A stretch of 64,000 nucleotides of DNA. Source: Casuarina equisetifolia (lineage: Eukaryota > Streptophyta > Magnoliopsida > Fagales > Casuarinaceae). Under the pieces are notes generated by a model that was not told where the DNA came from, made no database searches, and saw only the letters and a program-made list of their open reading frames with translations. The stretch's first letter is position 1. Each line of letters starts with the position of its first letter. Positions 1 to 12,038 of the stretch are shown piece by piece. The stretch is from contig CM052357.1 of NCBI GenBank assembly GCA_028551475.1, positions 19,019,931 to 19,083,930 on the forward strand, written 5' to 3'. Both the position numbers and the translations under genes were made by a program.

Positions 1-1256
1 AAGCAAGTAAGCATATTCAACCTACCTCAACCAAGATTCCATCCCCACTAACACAAACAATGCCGTCATACTTGGAAAGATCAAGTGAATGAGCAATTTC
101 TTTTGCATGAAGCTGATATTGAGTTTCTGAAAGATTGAATTGTTGGAGGGGAAAGCAGAGAAAGAAGAAAGGGGAGGGAAAAAAAAAAAAAAGAGCATGA
201 GGAATAACACTCAAGTGTGTAGTAATGATCACTGCGCACAATTTAATGAGTAATGCAGACCTTGTAATGTAATTTGGATATCAGCATCTTCGAAAAGAAC
301 CTTCACATGATCGACAAAAATCCTGGACGCAGATTTTTTCCCACCAAATGGGTTCACAAACACAAATAGCCGTTTTGGCCGTCCTGTTAAAGAGAGAAAC
401 AGATCAAGTATCCAGAAGAGAATGATAAAATAGCGATGTATCAAAGAACTCGTAGAGAAATTCAACAATGCAATAAACGACATAATGCTCCAGTCTGACT
501 TCCGAAACGAAGGAAAAGAAAACCCCGAATCCTTTGACGAATTGGGTTCCAGTAATCACAGGAATTGCTCTCGCAACAGATCAGTCATACCGATAATCAG
601 ACTTTTGTAATCAAATAAACATAAACAGAGAAACTCAAACATCAATTAAAAACCAAATAAAATAGAAAGACATTATCACATGACCGTCATTCTCCCAAAA
701 ATGAAAGACAAAAAGGATTCTATCTAAGCTGATTTATAGCTAAATTCTCAATTCAGGTCTTAAGAGAATTGGAGGGAAAATAACGGAAATACAAATCCTA
801 TTGTAATACCGGAAGACCAAAAGTTCACAAATTTTTCTTCCTTAGATTCTTTCCCTTCACTTTCCTGCATTTCCCATTCCCCAAACAAACATAAATCGAA
901 AGCAAAAAAACCGCAAAAATGCGAAATTCACCGAGCGAGTCAATGAAGTCGCGGAGCTTCTGGCACCAGAGCCGGAGTGAGTCCTCAGAGGAGGGCTGGA
1001 ACACGAAGTCCTTCCTCACCGGAGCTCCAGTGCTCCCGACGCAGCAGACTCCATCCCTGCCGTCCACGACTGCTCTGATCCTGATCTTCTGGCCCTCCGT
1101 GGCAAAACCAAGCACATCCTTCTCCACCACTAAAGTCCGCTGACCAATCTCCGTCCACCTCAGCATGCCATCGCCGGTGAGCGTCAACGTTGTCTTGTTT
1201 CCGTTGACTAGTACCTCGTCCGAGATGACCGGCTGCAGGTTCTCAGGTTGATCCAT
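1..1256 (-). CDS. SPHK1: Sphingosine / long-chain-base kinase, 5' part (3 exons, truncated by the window edge)
   Basis: Lipid kinase that phosphorylates sphingoid long-chain bases to their 1-phosphates. Exons read 1256-932, 383-261 and 126-26, joined by GT/AG introns in consistent phase, giving the first 183 residues. The N-terminal ~105 residues form the plant-specific leader. The diacylglycerol-kinase-like catalytic domain then begins with RPKRLFVFVNPFGGKKSA (about residues 109-126), followed by QYQLHAKEIA and the nucleotide-binding SGDG loop near residue 177. The start is the first ATG of the open exon, at 1254-1256, with no in-frame alternative matching the family. The remaining exons lie beyond the left edge. 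The family assignment is firm; which paralogue (SPHK1 or SPHK2 type) cannot be decided from this part. The gene is divergently oriented to the RRP17-like gene. Confidence 0.9.
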
Positions 1257-1890
1257 TTCCGCTTCCAGTTAGTTGGGAAGGGAGGACCGGTGGATTATGG
1301 GTTTGGTGGCCTACAATGTTATTGACAATGTGGTTTACTAGGAACTTATCAGCCTCGCGAGGCAGTCGAGGTTTACAGGCAGTTGGGTATTTTATAAATT
1401 TTTATTGCAAAAATTTATTTTTGTTGCTTGAATTTCAGGTAACGAATCGAAATCTTTATCATGATTGTACCATCTTGTTGACCTTTTTAATGAAACAGGT
1501 ACGATATCTTAAAATTTTATTAATAGTTGAAGCTACATTTAACATTCATGCCTTTCCAAACTTTTGGACATGACATAAACTTAACTCATACATCAATGGC
1601 CCATAAGGGTCTAGATAGAAAAGACAGGCCTAAGAATAATTAGGCTTAGCCCGTTCATCGTAGAGCCCCAAAAGGAAGAAAAAAAATTAGAGGCAAGACC
1701 TGAAAGAAAAAGAAAACTTAACCAAACTAAGGTGGCCTATAATTTACTAGTCCTAGCGGGTCTTCCTCGGAGGCCCGACAATACTCACGAAGAAGAGAAT
1801 ATACTATCTTGCTTTCAAAGGATGCCTATGATATATTAATATTGATAACTTAAAGTATATAGTATATTTTATCCTATTTTTTAACCCTTG

Positions 1891-1893
<3 letters not shown>

Positions 1894-1933
<40 letters not shown>
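1894..1933. repeat. (CT)n microsatellite
   Basis: About 20 uninterrupted CT dinucleotides in the intergenic region. Plant promoters often contain such tracts; no function is shown. Confidence 0.95.
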
Positions 1934-1937
<4 letters not shown>

Positions 1938-2452
1938 AATCTATAAGGGAGTAGGAGATTCATTAGGGAAAGGAACTCATCTATATCCTTTTTAGTATAA
2001 ATTATTGATTTTACTCTGATTATGACATCATGGTCTTTTAATTTGAAACTACAATAATGAGAATTTTTTTATTGTAATCTTAAAGAATTTTTACTGAAGT
2101 TTTCTTTAACAATTTTATAAATTAAATAAGAAGATTATAGTATATTTATATTATGCATGTGATTACCATGTTTGGTTGGCACAAAATTAAATATATACTT
2201 ATATCTATGTTGTCCCAACATGGGTATATTAATAATCTTCAACTTTTTTTATTCACTCTAACATGCGAATATAGGATAATAACAAGATCATTCAATACCT
2301 GAATCTCAAAAAGGTTATCAACACTCTCATACATTCAACAACAACAATAACTTCATTTTAAAGCCTTATATTCAGAACGATCCCATGCCATTGCTTTTTG
2401 ATACTCGGCTATCCATTTAGAGGTTGGATGGCCCCTTGTTTCTTATGGGCTG

Positions 2453-2482
2453 AACCCAAACCCCAAACCCCAAACCCCAAAT
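2453..2482 (+). promoter_or_regulatory. Telomere-like AACCCC/CAAACCCC tract upstream of RRP17-like ATG
   Basis: Several successive CAAACCCC-type units end about 80 bp before the ATG at 2565. Plant ribosome-biogenesis and ribosomal-protein genes commonly carry telo-boxes (AAACCCTAA) close to the start site. This tract resembles that element but lacks the exact box, so a regulatory role is inference. Confidence 0.45.
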
Positions 2483-2564
2483 CACCTAACCCGAACCCGC
2501 TTTGTTTAACCGCACGTCCTGCAATTTGGTGAAGAAGCAAACCACAAGGAGCTTGGAAGCAGCA

Positions 2565-4832
2565 ATGGAAGGAGAAATTGAAGCGGAAGCAGTCCCGGCC
2601 GGAGCCCCCCGAGTCCGGCACATAAACAAGAGGGCTCTCAAGAACAAAGCTATCGCCATCTCTTTCAATGAGAAAGATCTCAGGTACTATATTTGAAATC
2701 AAACCCAGAATTTGTTCTTTTTATGTTTCTTTTTTAGAGGTTGGAGAATTCGTGTTCTAGGCTTGTGTTTAAATTGGGGGTTTTTTTTACTATAAGGGAC
2801 TATGTGGGTGGTTTTCATAAGAGGAAGAAGAAACGGAGAAAGGAAGCTGAGAAGCAGCAGGAGGAGGTGCTGAGGCGAAAGCGCATTGAGCAGCGCAAAA
2901 AGGTTCTTTTTTGTTCCTAGTTGCGCTTTTTCGAACTTGGATGTTTATCTTGTTCTTCGGTGCTGAAACTTAGTCATTTAAATTTTAGCCAATAGTTTCG
3001 TGCAAAAGTAAACAGATTGAAAGCTGATTATGCAATCTCTGTGCTATTTGGTATATATCAATCTACCCATATCGTGCTGTGGTTTGATGTATAATGCACC
3101 GGCTTATTACCGGTCAAATGTCCGTATATGTCCTTGCCCCATAGGTGTTAAGTTTTTTAGTACTGTCAAGCTTGCTGTTTTTGCTAGGGAGCTTTAGGTG
3201 GGGTTTTTGGTTTTGGTGACATATCTTAATCGAGTAATAAGCGATATATACTGCTCAGAGTAGACCTGGAATAAAAGAAGAAAAGAGAATTCGATACGGA
3301 CAGAGGCATGGAATCTACAACCCGCACTATCAACTATTCACAAGATTTAACTTTGTGCCTGAGTACTTCCATCCACAAGTTGACTGCTGAACTCACCTTT
3401 AAATTAAACTAAGTAGCTGTAGAGGATATTAGGCAGAAAGAGGGACCGAAAGAGTGTGATTGATGAACTTAACGTTTGTTCTTCCTGTCAATCTCTATAT
3501 ATCTTATTATGGTTTTCGATCATGTTTCTAAATTTGTTGTCCCATATCTGTATCACTTTGGCATGGCAGATTATGTGCTTAAATTGGCGCCTGTAGTTTC
3601 ATCTAGGTTTCAAGAGTCTTTTGTTTTTGTGGCTATGTAGGTGTTAATTTTTATCCTCTACTTTCTAACTTTGTGTTACAGAGGAAACTGGAAAGACAAA
3701 TGGTTCTCTGTGGTGGAGCTGCACCAACCACTGGTTCAGCACCTGATGAAAGCGCGGAGGGCCAAGAAGAAGATGAAGAAAATGAGCCAGTTGCATCTAT
3801 TTCTGGTATTTTTCAAACTCTCCAATCCCCTGCATTAAAACATTCATAAGCTACTTGTGTTTGTCTGTACTAATTATGAAGCACTCTTCCTGCTAGATCC
3901 AGTGCCACTTGCTAATGACTATGGTCTAATGGGGCCACTGGTTTGGTTGTAGAGGTGTGGATCTAAACAATGATCACTTCTCTGGAGTAAAATCTTGACA
4001 GAAGACATCCTTTTGGTATTAGCCACAAAGATGCATATAGAACCTCTTCTGAATTGTGAAAATTTGTGAGAATTACATGCAACAACCTTATCACTGTGAT
4101 TATTTCGAAGCTACGAGTGCCTAATGTTATTTTATAACAATTAGTGCATAAACTAGTGTAGTTTTGTACACCGGGAGCAAAAACCACGTCATTTTTCTCC
4201 CGGATACACTTGGTAAACACATACGTGTTGTTCACCCCTTAGTTGAGACAACACTGTTTTGTCGTCTCCAAACCAGATAAAATAAGTTTGGTAAAAACGG
4301 AGAAAATAGTGCGAGATTGTCTACACCCAACAATGGATGTAAGATTGGTTTTGTCCGAATCACCTTAATTTTCTTGTCTTGTTTGTTTGCCTGTGTATTC
4401 GATTGCTACTTGCTTTCAAAATCCCAAAGGGTGGGGCATGAATACTATAATTGCTCACTTAACTTCTCTTTAACTTCCCCTTCAAATACAAACTCTTAGA
4501 TGATGTATGTTATACAAGTTGTGTTTTTTACTCATACAGCATTTGTATTCTTGAAAGGAACAACAACGTATGACAGTGGCAATATGAAAATCACGGTGAC
4601 GACAAGCAAGATCGCTCGAGAAGAAGAAGAAGAAGAAGAAGAAGAAGTCTTTCCAAGTGACCAAACACAGGTCGCAGTTCCTCCTGAATTAACTGGAGCG
4701 GAGCAGAAGCACAACGTCCGCGTGAGTAAGAAGAAAGCATTCAAGAGAGTGGCGAAACGAAAATCACGGCCAAAGCCACAAAATAAAAGAGACAGAAAGA
4801 AGGGAAAGAAGAAAAACAGGAAAACGCGTTAA
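2565..4832 (+). CDS. RRP17 / NOL12-like nucleolar rRNA-processing protein
   Basis: Four exons, 2565-2683, 2797-2902, 3682-3805 and 4558-4832, join in frame into 207 residues plus stop. The N-terminus contains KRALKNKAIAISFNEKDLRD, followed by the family signature GGFHKRKKKRRKEAEKQQ and a long basic coiled-coil (about residues 40-80), typical of RRP17/NOL12 5'-exonuclease-related proteins of pre-rRNA processing. The middle is acidic, with a nine-glutamate run encoded by a GAA repeat at 4618-4647. The C-terminus is very rich in K/R (KKAFKRVAKRKSRPKPQNKR), as expected for nucleolar targeting. The start is the ATG at 2565, about 80 bp after the C/A-rich tract. Function in ribosome biogenesis follows from the family and has not been tested here. 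Confidence 0.82.
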
Positions 4833-6755
4833 GCAGTCTGAACAGATTCACCGTCATTCCTTCTGTGGGCTGGTCAAGAGATTATGATTGGGGGCTGTTG
4901 ACTGAGCCACCGGCCTTGTTTGGTGTATAATGTTTTATAATGAGCGAGACTAATTTCAGTCATAACTTTCGTCTTCACCTTGAACCTCGAAAAATGTCTT
5001 TTAGTGAATTTGTCTTCCGCTTGGTTATGATTGTTTACGTGCAAGTGCTGTTCCTTCAATTATTTGCCCGACGACACCTTCCCGGAAACTGCAGGACCAA
5101 TTCAAAACGCTGACACGTAAAGGTAGATGAGACGACGGGTCAAAACGATTCGTCGTGGAAGTCACCGCGTTGCGTGACGTGCGTCTCTTGCCTAAGGCGC
5201 TTGGATTTTTGTAGTGGACTTCGACGTTTACATGCGCCAGTCGCTGCCGTGCCCCCGGCTTGCATTTTATGACGAAGGCGGTAACTTTTTTGGTTACACA
5301 ACAAGCTCCTTATTATATGATACTCAAAAGTGTGAAAATAAGTTTTTAGTCTCATCATAAGTAATGGTTACACAACAAGCTTCTTATTATAAGATCTGTA
5401 TTTTGTAATTTTTCACGTTTTAAAGTTGAATTTCAGTTTTATCGTAAGATATGGTGTAACGGTAAAAGCATAAGAATAAGTCTTTTATCTTATAAAGAAT
5501 GAAATTTTTTATTTATGGTCTCACGAGCTGATCAGATTGTTTTGTCGAAAGTCAGATATTATCTTGGTTTTGGTCTAGAAGGACGGCGTTGATCACACCC
5601 AAGCGATAAGGCAAAGATACTTGTTGTGCGTGGGTCGGAACAAAAGCGAGATTAAACTTTAATTATTTTTGTCCTCTTTATCAGACTCTTCTCTCTTTCT
5701 TATTGGTTCCCTTCTCCCGATTGGGACCAACGGAATTAACAGAATCTCAAATCAACGGCTGCTATCACGGGTTCACAATGGAACTCTGGTTTTGCCCACA
5801 CACAACAACACCTCCAGAAAGACCCGACACTCCGGGTCATGTTTAAAAAATGAATAGATTCCCTACTTCTCCAATCCAACGGCGCGGAACCACGGGTTTC
5901 GTGGTCCGGATGATCTCAGCCTCCCGTCAAACTACCCCCCTCAGAGATTCGCTGCTGTTGGAGCCGTCGTTGTAAGTACTCAGACGAGGAGAGAGAGAGA
6001 GAGAGAGAGGGTTGATGGTGAGACTGCGAAAGGCGTTGGTGTGAGGGAAAATTCGCAGACACTTCGGCGAAGCTTCTCAGATACTAGTTTGCGTTAGGAT
6101 TTTTCACTTTTCCCGCTCGCCTTTACTTTTTTTTTTTCCATTGTCTTTTGCTTTCTGGTCCGCTCACTTGAATCCTAAGAGAAAGTTTTCTGCTCCTTTG
6201 TGTTTCCAACCTTAGTTTGGTTGCTGAGAAAACAGAGGAAAAAGGAAAGAAACCGGAGTTCTTGAGTTTTCTCCTTGTTTTGTTTTTGGTTTTGGTTGTT
6301 TCTGGAGATTCAATGTGCGGTCAAAGTGAGAGTAGGTCAGTTGATTGCAAAGCTTATTGTTTATTCTGTCGTTAGAAATGGTTCTTTTGAACTTCAAACC
6401 CGCGTTTAATTGCTGAGAAGCAAGGAAGATAAAAGGAACCGAGCGCTCGGCTGTTTTTCCTCTTTGGCTCGTCTTCTTTCTAGAGATCGAAATTTGAACT
6501 CAAACCAACCAGCTTGCTAGTGCGTAATTCTAAAGGTTTTTCCTAATTACTTTCTCCGAGTTTCTCCTTTGGATAAGGTTCCTTTTGGTTGCTGAAATTT
6601 CGTTCTCGAGATTCTTTTTTTTGTTTTTTGGGTTTTGGAAATATAGGAGTTTGGTCAAAGTGACGTTGCTTTGTGCAACAGGAAAATTCATTTTGCGTTA
6701 AGCTTGTTGCACTTTCTCGGCAGCCAAACGGGACGGTTAGTTGAGGCCATTGAAA
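4833..6755. promoter_or_regulatory. Intergenic region and CBP60 5' leader
   Basis: No supportable coding gene. It holds the 3' end of the RRP17-like transcript, a near-perfect direct repeat of about 27 bp (GGTTACACAACAAGC core at 5293 and 5366), and a GA microsatellite at 5987-6010. The T-rich stretch from about 6000 to 6755 is probably the promoter and 5' leader of the CBP60 gene. Confidence 0.5.
5987..6010. repeat. (GA)n microsatellite
   Basis: About 11 GA dinucleotides some 750 bp upstream of the CBP60 ATG, probably near the transcription start. GA/CT tracts are frequent in plant core promoters; the role here is inferred. Confidence 0.9.
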
Positions 6756-9700
6756 ATGCAAACTAGGTACATGGAAAGATCAAACAGCATGGTTAGGGAG
6801 AAGCGAGGTCTGGATCCAACTTCGGTGGAAGAAGGTCAGCCGGATAGGAAGCGACCTGCTTTAGCTAGGTATACGTCTCTCCCTTTCATAAAGTTTAAAG
6901 TTTCTTGTTCAATTCTGCGTCGCGCTTTTGTCAAATCGGTTGACTTTTGGCTGAAAAACCCAGTTAGTTTGGAGTTCTTTATTTAATATTTTGGCCTGAA
7001 GTGTTTGTTGCTTTCATGGTTCTACTTGACCAAGAAATGTAATGTTCGTTATGGTAGTCTTTTGAAAAAAATTTCGCCAAATTGGTTGGACTCAGTGGTG
7101 AGTTCTACCTAAACTGACTTGGCTCTGGATTGGTTGGTGCTGTAAAGTACAAGAAGATGTAAACTATGTTGATAAATCTGTTTTGGCGATTTGTTAGTAT
7201 TGTGAACGAAGAAAAGGTTTATGCATCAAACTTGTTTTGATGTTATGGGTAGTACATCGGATTTAGAGTACACGAAATCATGCCACCTTCCAGGTTCTTG
7301 TGTTGGATTTGCCCATTGTATGACATGGGCATCCACACTTATTCTATTGTAGAAGTGTGACTTTAAATTGGTTATTTTTAATAAATTACTCATGGATAAT
7401 CAATTTTGCTAGATTTTTCAGATGATGCAAAACCAGTCACCTAGGTCTTTTTCAGATTTTTCTCCTTCTGAGTATAAATTTGGGTTCTTTTTTTATTTAG
7501 AAGGCCCCGCTCATTCATAAGAAAATACCACGGCTTATCAACCTTAAAGTATGAATTGAAAGTTGAACTCTATATTGAACTGTAATATTATGGATTTTCG
7601 TTTTTTCCTATTTTACTCGCTATTTTGTTTTTCCAAGCAACGTTGACCATCTTCATATATTTTTTATTGAAAGTTTAAATTTTGCTGCAGTGTAATTGTT
7701 GAAGCTCTAAAGGTGGATAGTCTCCAGAAACTTTGTTCGTCATTGGAGCCTATTCTTCGGAGAGTTGTAAGATCAATTAGCTTTCTTCTGGATTTTGTCC
7801 CCATGAATAGTATATGATGGCTTTCTTGCTATGTTTCATCATCAAGTGACTAGTTGAATAAATTAGCTGCCCTGTCAGTTGTTAAATGGCCTTCTTTTAA
7901 CTTAATTGATATCTTTTTCTCAATGGATTTAATAATTTTTGTTTTCAATACGTCTCACAAGACCAAATAATCATACATCGTTAGGGATATTTATGTGGCC
8001 AATCATGGGCCTGAATGTATTGGAACTCGTTATCCTCTGGCTGTCCATGGTCTCTCTTTACCATTTGGTAGTTCAGTTCCTTACTCAACGTTTGAAACTA
8101 GCACCAAGTTTGTTGAAAGGTCTGGCGTCTTCCAACATGGCTAGAATTCCTGAGAAAAGTGTTGTTGCTACTTAATGAAGCGTATACATTATTTGGTGTA
8201 AACTTTTGATGTTTCTTATATCTACTGCTGAACAGGTTAGTGAAGAAGTGGAGCGTGCCCTTGCAAAACTAGGCCCTGCAAAACTTACCGGGAGGTATTA
8301 TTATCACTGTTTTTCTTTTTGTTGCTAAGCTCACTAAAATAGTACTAGAATTATTTTACTTTTTGATTCTTTGATGAATATTGCATTGGGTCAGCTTATA
8401 AGATATGTCTGTTCTTGTTATATGTTTTGCTGTTGATACTGTTCAATTGTGTAACAGAATGAAACAAAAGTCCCAGTATTTTGTTCTAGTGTCTTCCAGT
8501 GTTTGTGGCTTTATCCCTTCGTGGTTGTTGTAGATAGTATTTGACTACTGCCACTGGCCTGTGTATCCTGCCCTCTGTAAAAAGTGATTGGCACTGGTTT
8601 TTGGTTTTACTGGGATGAGAAGAGTGTGAATTTCCTAGACCCACTAACTAATAAGTTAGAGGGAGCCACTTATCTTGGTTTTCACATTTAATCAATTATC
8701 ATGTTGGAGACTGGCTTTGGTTTTTGAGTCTTCACCACCCAAAAAGTGTAGCATATAAGAGATGCCATAAAGAAAAAAAAGGAGAGTTAAATAAAAACTA
8801 TAATTGTAAGAGTTGATGGATTAGAAAAAAAAAAGAACCGATTTAAGTTAAAAGTGGACTCCTCACTATTGGCATTGTCAGAAGTTGGATAGTGTTTTCT
8901 TAACTACAATAGGCCTTCTTTGCTCATTGTTTAGTGGATTGTTTTTTCTGCAGGTTTGCTTCTTGATTGCTGGAGCCTAGCTCCATTACATATGTTGTTG
9001 CCCTCCAACCACATGGGTTCCTTTTGTCCTTGGCTCAATTTTGAGCAACTCTCTCGCCACCAATTTGTCTTAGCTCTTCCTATAAATTGGTAGGAAGGGT
9101 TTATGTGAGTCTTAGAATCCTTTGCTGTGATAATCTTTAAACCTTGATGATCATGAGAGTCTGTTGAGCCATATTCCATTGGTTCTGGATCTGGACATTT
9201 GTTGTCTACATGTTTTTCTTTGCTGGTGTTTATCCCATTTCTTTGTTTTTTTATGGCTTTTGGTGACATATATATTGCAGTATTGTGATTGTTTGAATTA
9301 CTGATGATGTACCATTCAATACCTGGCCCTCTGATGATTGAGAAAATGCAGGACTTCTCCTAAACGTATAGAAGGACCTGATGGGCGGAACTTTCAACTG
9401 CAATTTAATTCCAGGTTGTCACTTCCTCTCTTTACAAGTGGAAAAGTAGAAGGGGAGCAGGGTGCTGCAATTCATGTGGTTTTGATTGATGCAAATACAA
9501 GGCATGTTGTCACAACGGGTGCAGAATCCTCAGTGAAGCTAGATGTTGTTGTGCTTGAAGGTGATTTCAATAATGAGGATGATGACAACTGGACTGAAGA
9601 AGAATTTGAGAGTCATGTTGTTAAAGAGCGTGAAGGAAAAAGACCACTTCTGACAGGGGATTTGCAAGTGACACTTAAGGATGGGGTAGGCACACTAGGT

Positions 9701-12038
9701 GATCTAACATTTACAGACAACTCAAGCTGGATAAGGAGCAGGAAGTTCAGGCTAGGACTTAAGGTTGCCCCAGGCTATTGTGATGGCACCCGTATACGGG
9801 AAGCAAAAACAGAGGCCTTCACTGTTAAAGATCACCGGGGGGAATGTGAGTTCATAATTGGCATCAGTTATTTCATTCTATATAACATGCATGTGTCCAT
9901 AGGATGTATTGTAGATGTATAATTTTTTTGCTTGACAGTGTACAAGAAACATTATCCACCTGCATTAAATGATGAGGTTTGGAGATTGGAGAAAATTGGC
10001 AAAGATGGGTCATTCCACAAGAGGCTGAACAAAGCTGGAATTCATACGGTTGAAGACTTCCTAAGACTAGTTGTTACAGACTCCCAGAGACTGCGTAATG
10101 TAAGAATGCTGATTTTCTTGTAAAATTCAAATTCCTTTGTTGAGGATCTACTTATTTTTTTATTCTTATGCTGCAGATTCTTGGAAGTGGCATGTCAAAT
10201 AAGATGTGGGATGTTCTTGTGGAGCATGCAAAAACATGTGCTCTAGGTGGGAAACTTTATGTGTACTATTCTGAAGATGAGAGGAATATTGGTGTTGTTT
10301 TCAACAATATCTATGAGTTACGTGGCTTGATTGCCAATGGACAATATCACTCAGCTGATTCTCTCTCAGATAGTCAGAAGGTAAAAGTTTCTTGTTCTCA
10401 TACAATTTAGACGATCATGTTGGTCTATGTTCATCTAGTGATTGTCTAATGTTCCTGTTAAACGTTGCTTTCTATCTATCCTCTTTTATTTTGTGAGTGT
10501 TGATATCTTTTTTTATGTTGGAATAATCTATTCATGTATGGAGGAAGAAGGTAATCCATAAGCATATTTTCATTCGTTTGCAAATAACATAGTCCTCTGA
10601 TCTTCCCATATTCCTGCTTTCATACTAGCCCTTGTGGTTTCCGATGGCTTCTAATACTGTGGAATGTAAGATATTGGAATACTGTTTCTGTCTCTTTAAA
10701 GGGGGAAAAGAAAAAAACTCAACACTCATAAAATACTGAGAAAAAATATCTATAGATTTTATCTTCTAGGCTGTGGGAAAAATGGTGGAGTTAAGAAACT
10801 GATATTGGTTTTGTTTTGTGCAGGTATATGTGGACACCTTGGTGAAGAAGGCATATGACAATTGGATGCATGTTATAGAATATGATAGCCAGTCACTTCT
10901 GAACTTTACGCAGAACAATGGTTCAAGTGCTTTGCAAACTGAGGTTCCAATGAACTCTCAAGATTTTTCAAATACATTTGACCAGCAGTTCATCCTACCT
11001 AACTTACCTGTTCATAATCCTTCAGAGCAATCTGTTGCAGATTCAGCAAGCCCTGCAGTTGCAGGTATATAACATTTGGCATAAATCATGATAACTTTTA
11101 GTATAGTTTAGTTGGAGGCTACTTGCATTGAAATCCCCCCACCCCCTAACAAAACAATAAATCCAATTAATGGAAGGTAAATTCTATTCAAACCGACTTG
11201 GAGAATCAATAGATTGCTGGACTTCAATTAATTTCAAATGTTTTAAACTGGTTCACGACTGATTATTTCCTGGGAAATTTAAGTGGGGTTGTGTGACTTG
11301 TAGAATACTGATCTATTTTGATGTACACATACCATATTAATTTCTCATAGCAACCCTTTTAGGGTAGCTGTCGTTGTGGATGTTGGAGTCAGTTTTTAAG
11401 CCCTTTATTGTGCCCATAAGACCACATTTGTGCTTGTATTAGCTCTTCAATTTGGTTTCTGTTTATGTGTTCTTTCTTCAGGTTACAATGACAGTATGGC
11501 AATCAGTTTCCCGCTACATTCTCAGAATGTAAATCTCAGTGCTCCCATTCAGTTTGATAGCACTTCATTTTCTGTAGAGAACCCTTTGATCGCTGCTTCC
11601 CATCAAAGCCAACTTCCAAGAAGTGAAAATTTACTCGCCCTTGCTACACCACAGTCATCCACGTTGGGTTTCCAGCCAGTTAGTGCGTCCAATCTTACTT
11701 CTTACAGGGGTGTTGAAGACTATTTCCCAGAGGAAGAGATTCGTATGAGGAGTCATGAAATGCTTGAAAATGAAGATATGCAGCATCTGCTGCGTATGTT
11801 TAGCATGGGAGGCCATGGTCAGGCTCCAGTTGATGTGAATGAAGATGGATACCCTTATCCTCCGGGATACATGGGTACACCATCTCTAAAATACAACTTT
11901 GATGATGATCGTTCTCGTTCCTCAGGAAAAGCAGTTGTGGGGTGGCTGAAGCTCAAGGCAGCCCTGAGATGGGGCATCTTTATAAGGAGGAAAGCTGCTG
12001 AGAGACGGGCTCAACTTGTTGAGTTGGATGATTCGTAG
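6756..12038 (+). CDS. Calmodulin-binding protein 60 (CBP60B/C/D-like), complete
   Basis: Plant-specific calmodulin-regulated transcription factor family linked to immunity and salicylate signalling. Eight exons, 6756-6868, 7691-7766, 8236-8294, 9352-9845, 9939-10099, 10177-10380, 10824-11064 and 11482-12038, join in frame into 634 residues, the usual family length. The conserved CBP60 DNA-binding region spans about residues 83-380 (for example [39 protein letters not shown]). The C-terminus has the basic amphipathic calmodulin-binding helix [20 protein letters not shown] (about residues 604-623). A C-terminal calmodulin site points to the CBP60B/C/D side of the family rather than CBP60g, whose site is N-terminal. 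The left boundary of the 17.8-kb tandem array falls inside its last exon, at codon 568, leaving this copy intact. Confidence 0.92.

Larger units (their letters stand above)
1257..2564. promoter_or_regulatory. Divergent intergenic region between the kinase and RRP17-like genes
   Basis: About 1.3 kb with no supportable coding sequence; it must hold both divergent promoters and 5' leaders. It is AT-rich, with a CT microsatellite at 1894-1933 and a C/A-rich telomere-like tract at 2453-2482. Short open frames here look like chance. Confidence 0.6.

Noticed and set aside
2453..2482. Interstitial telomere insertion
   Set aside because: The unit is CAAACCCC-like rather than the plant telomere unit CCCTAAA, and it is too short. 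A promoter tract is more likely.
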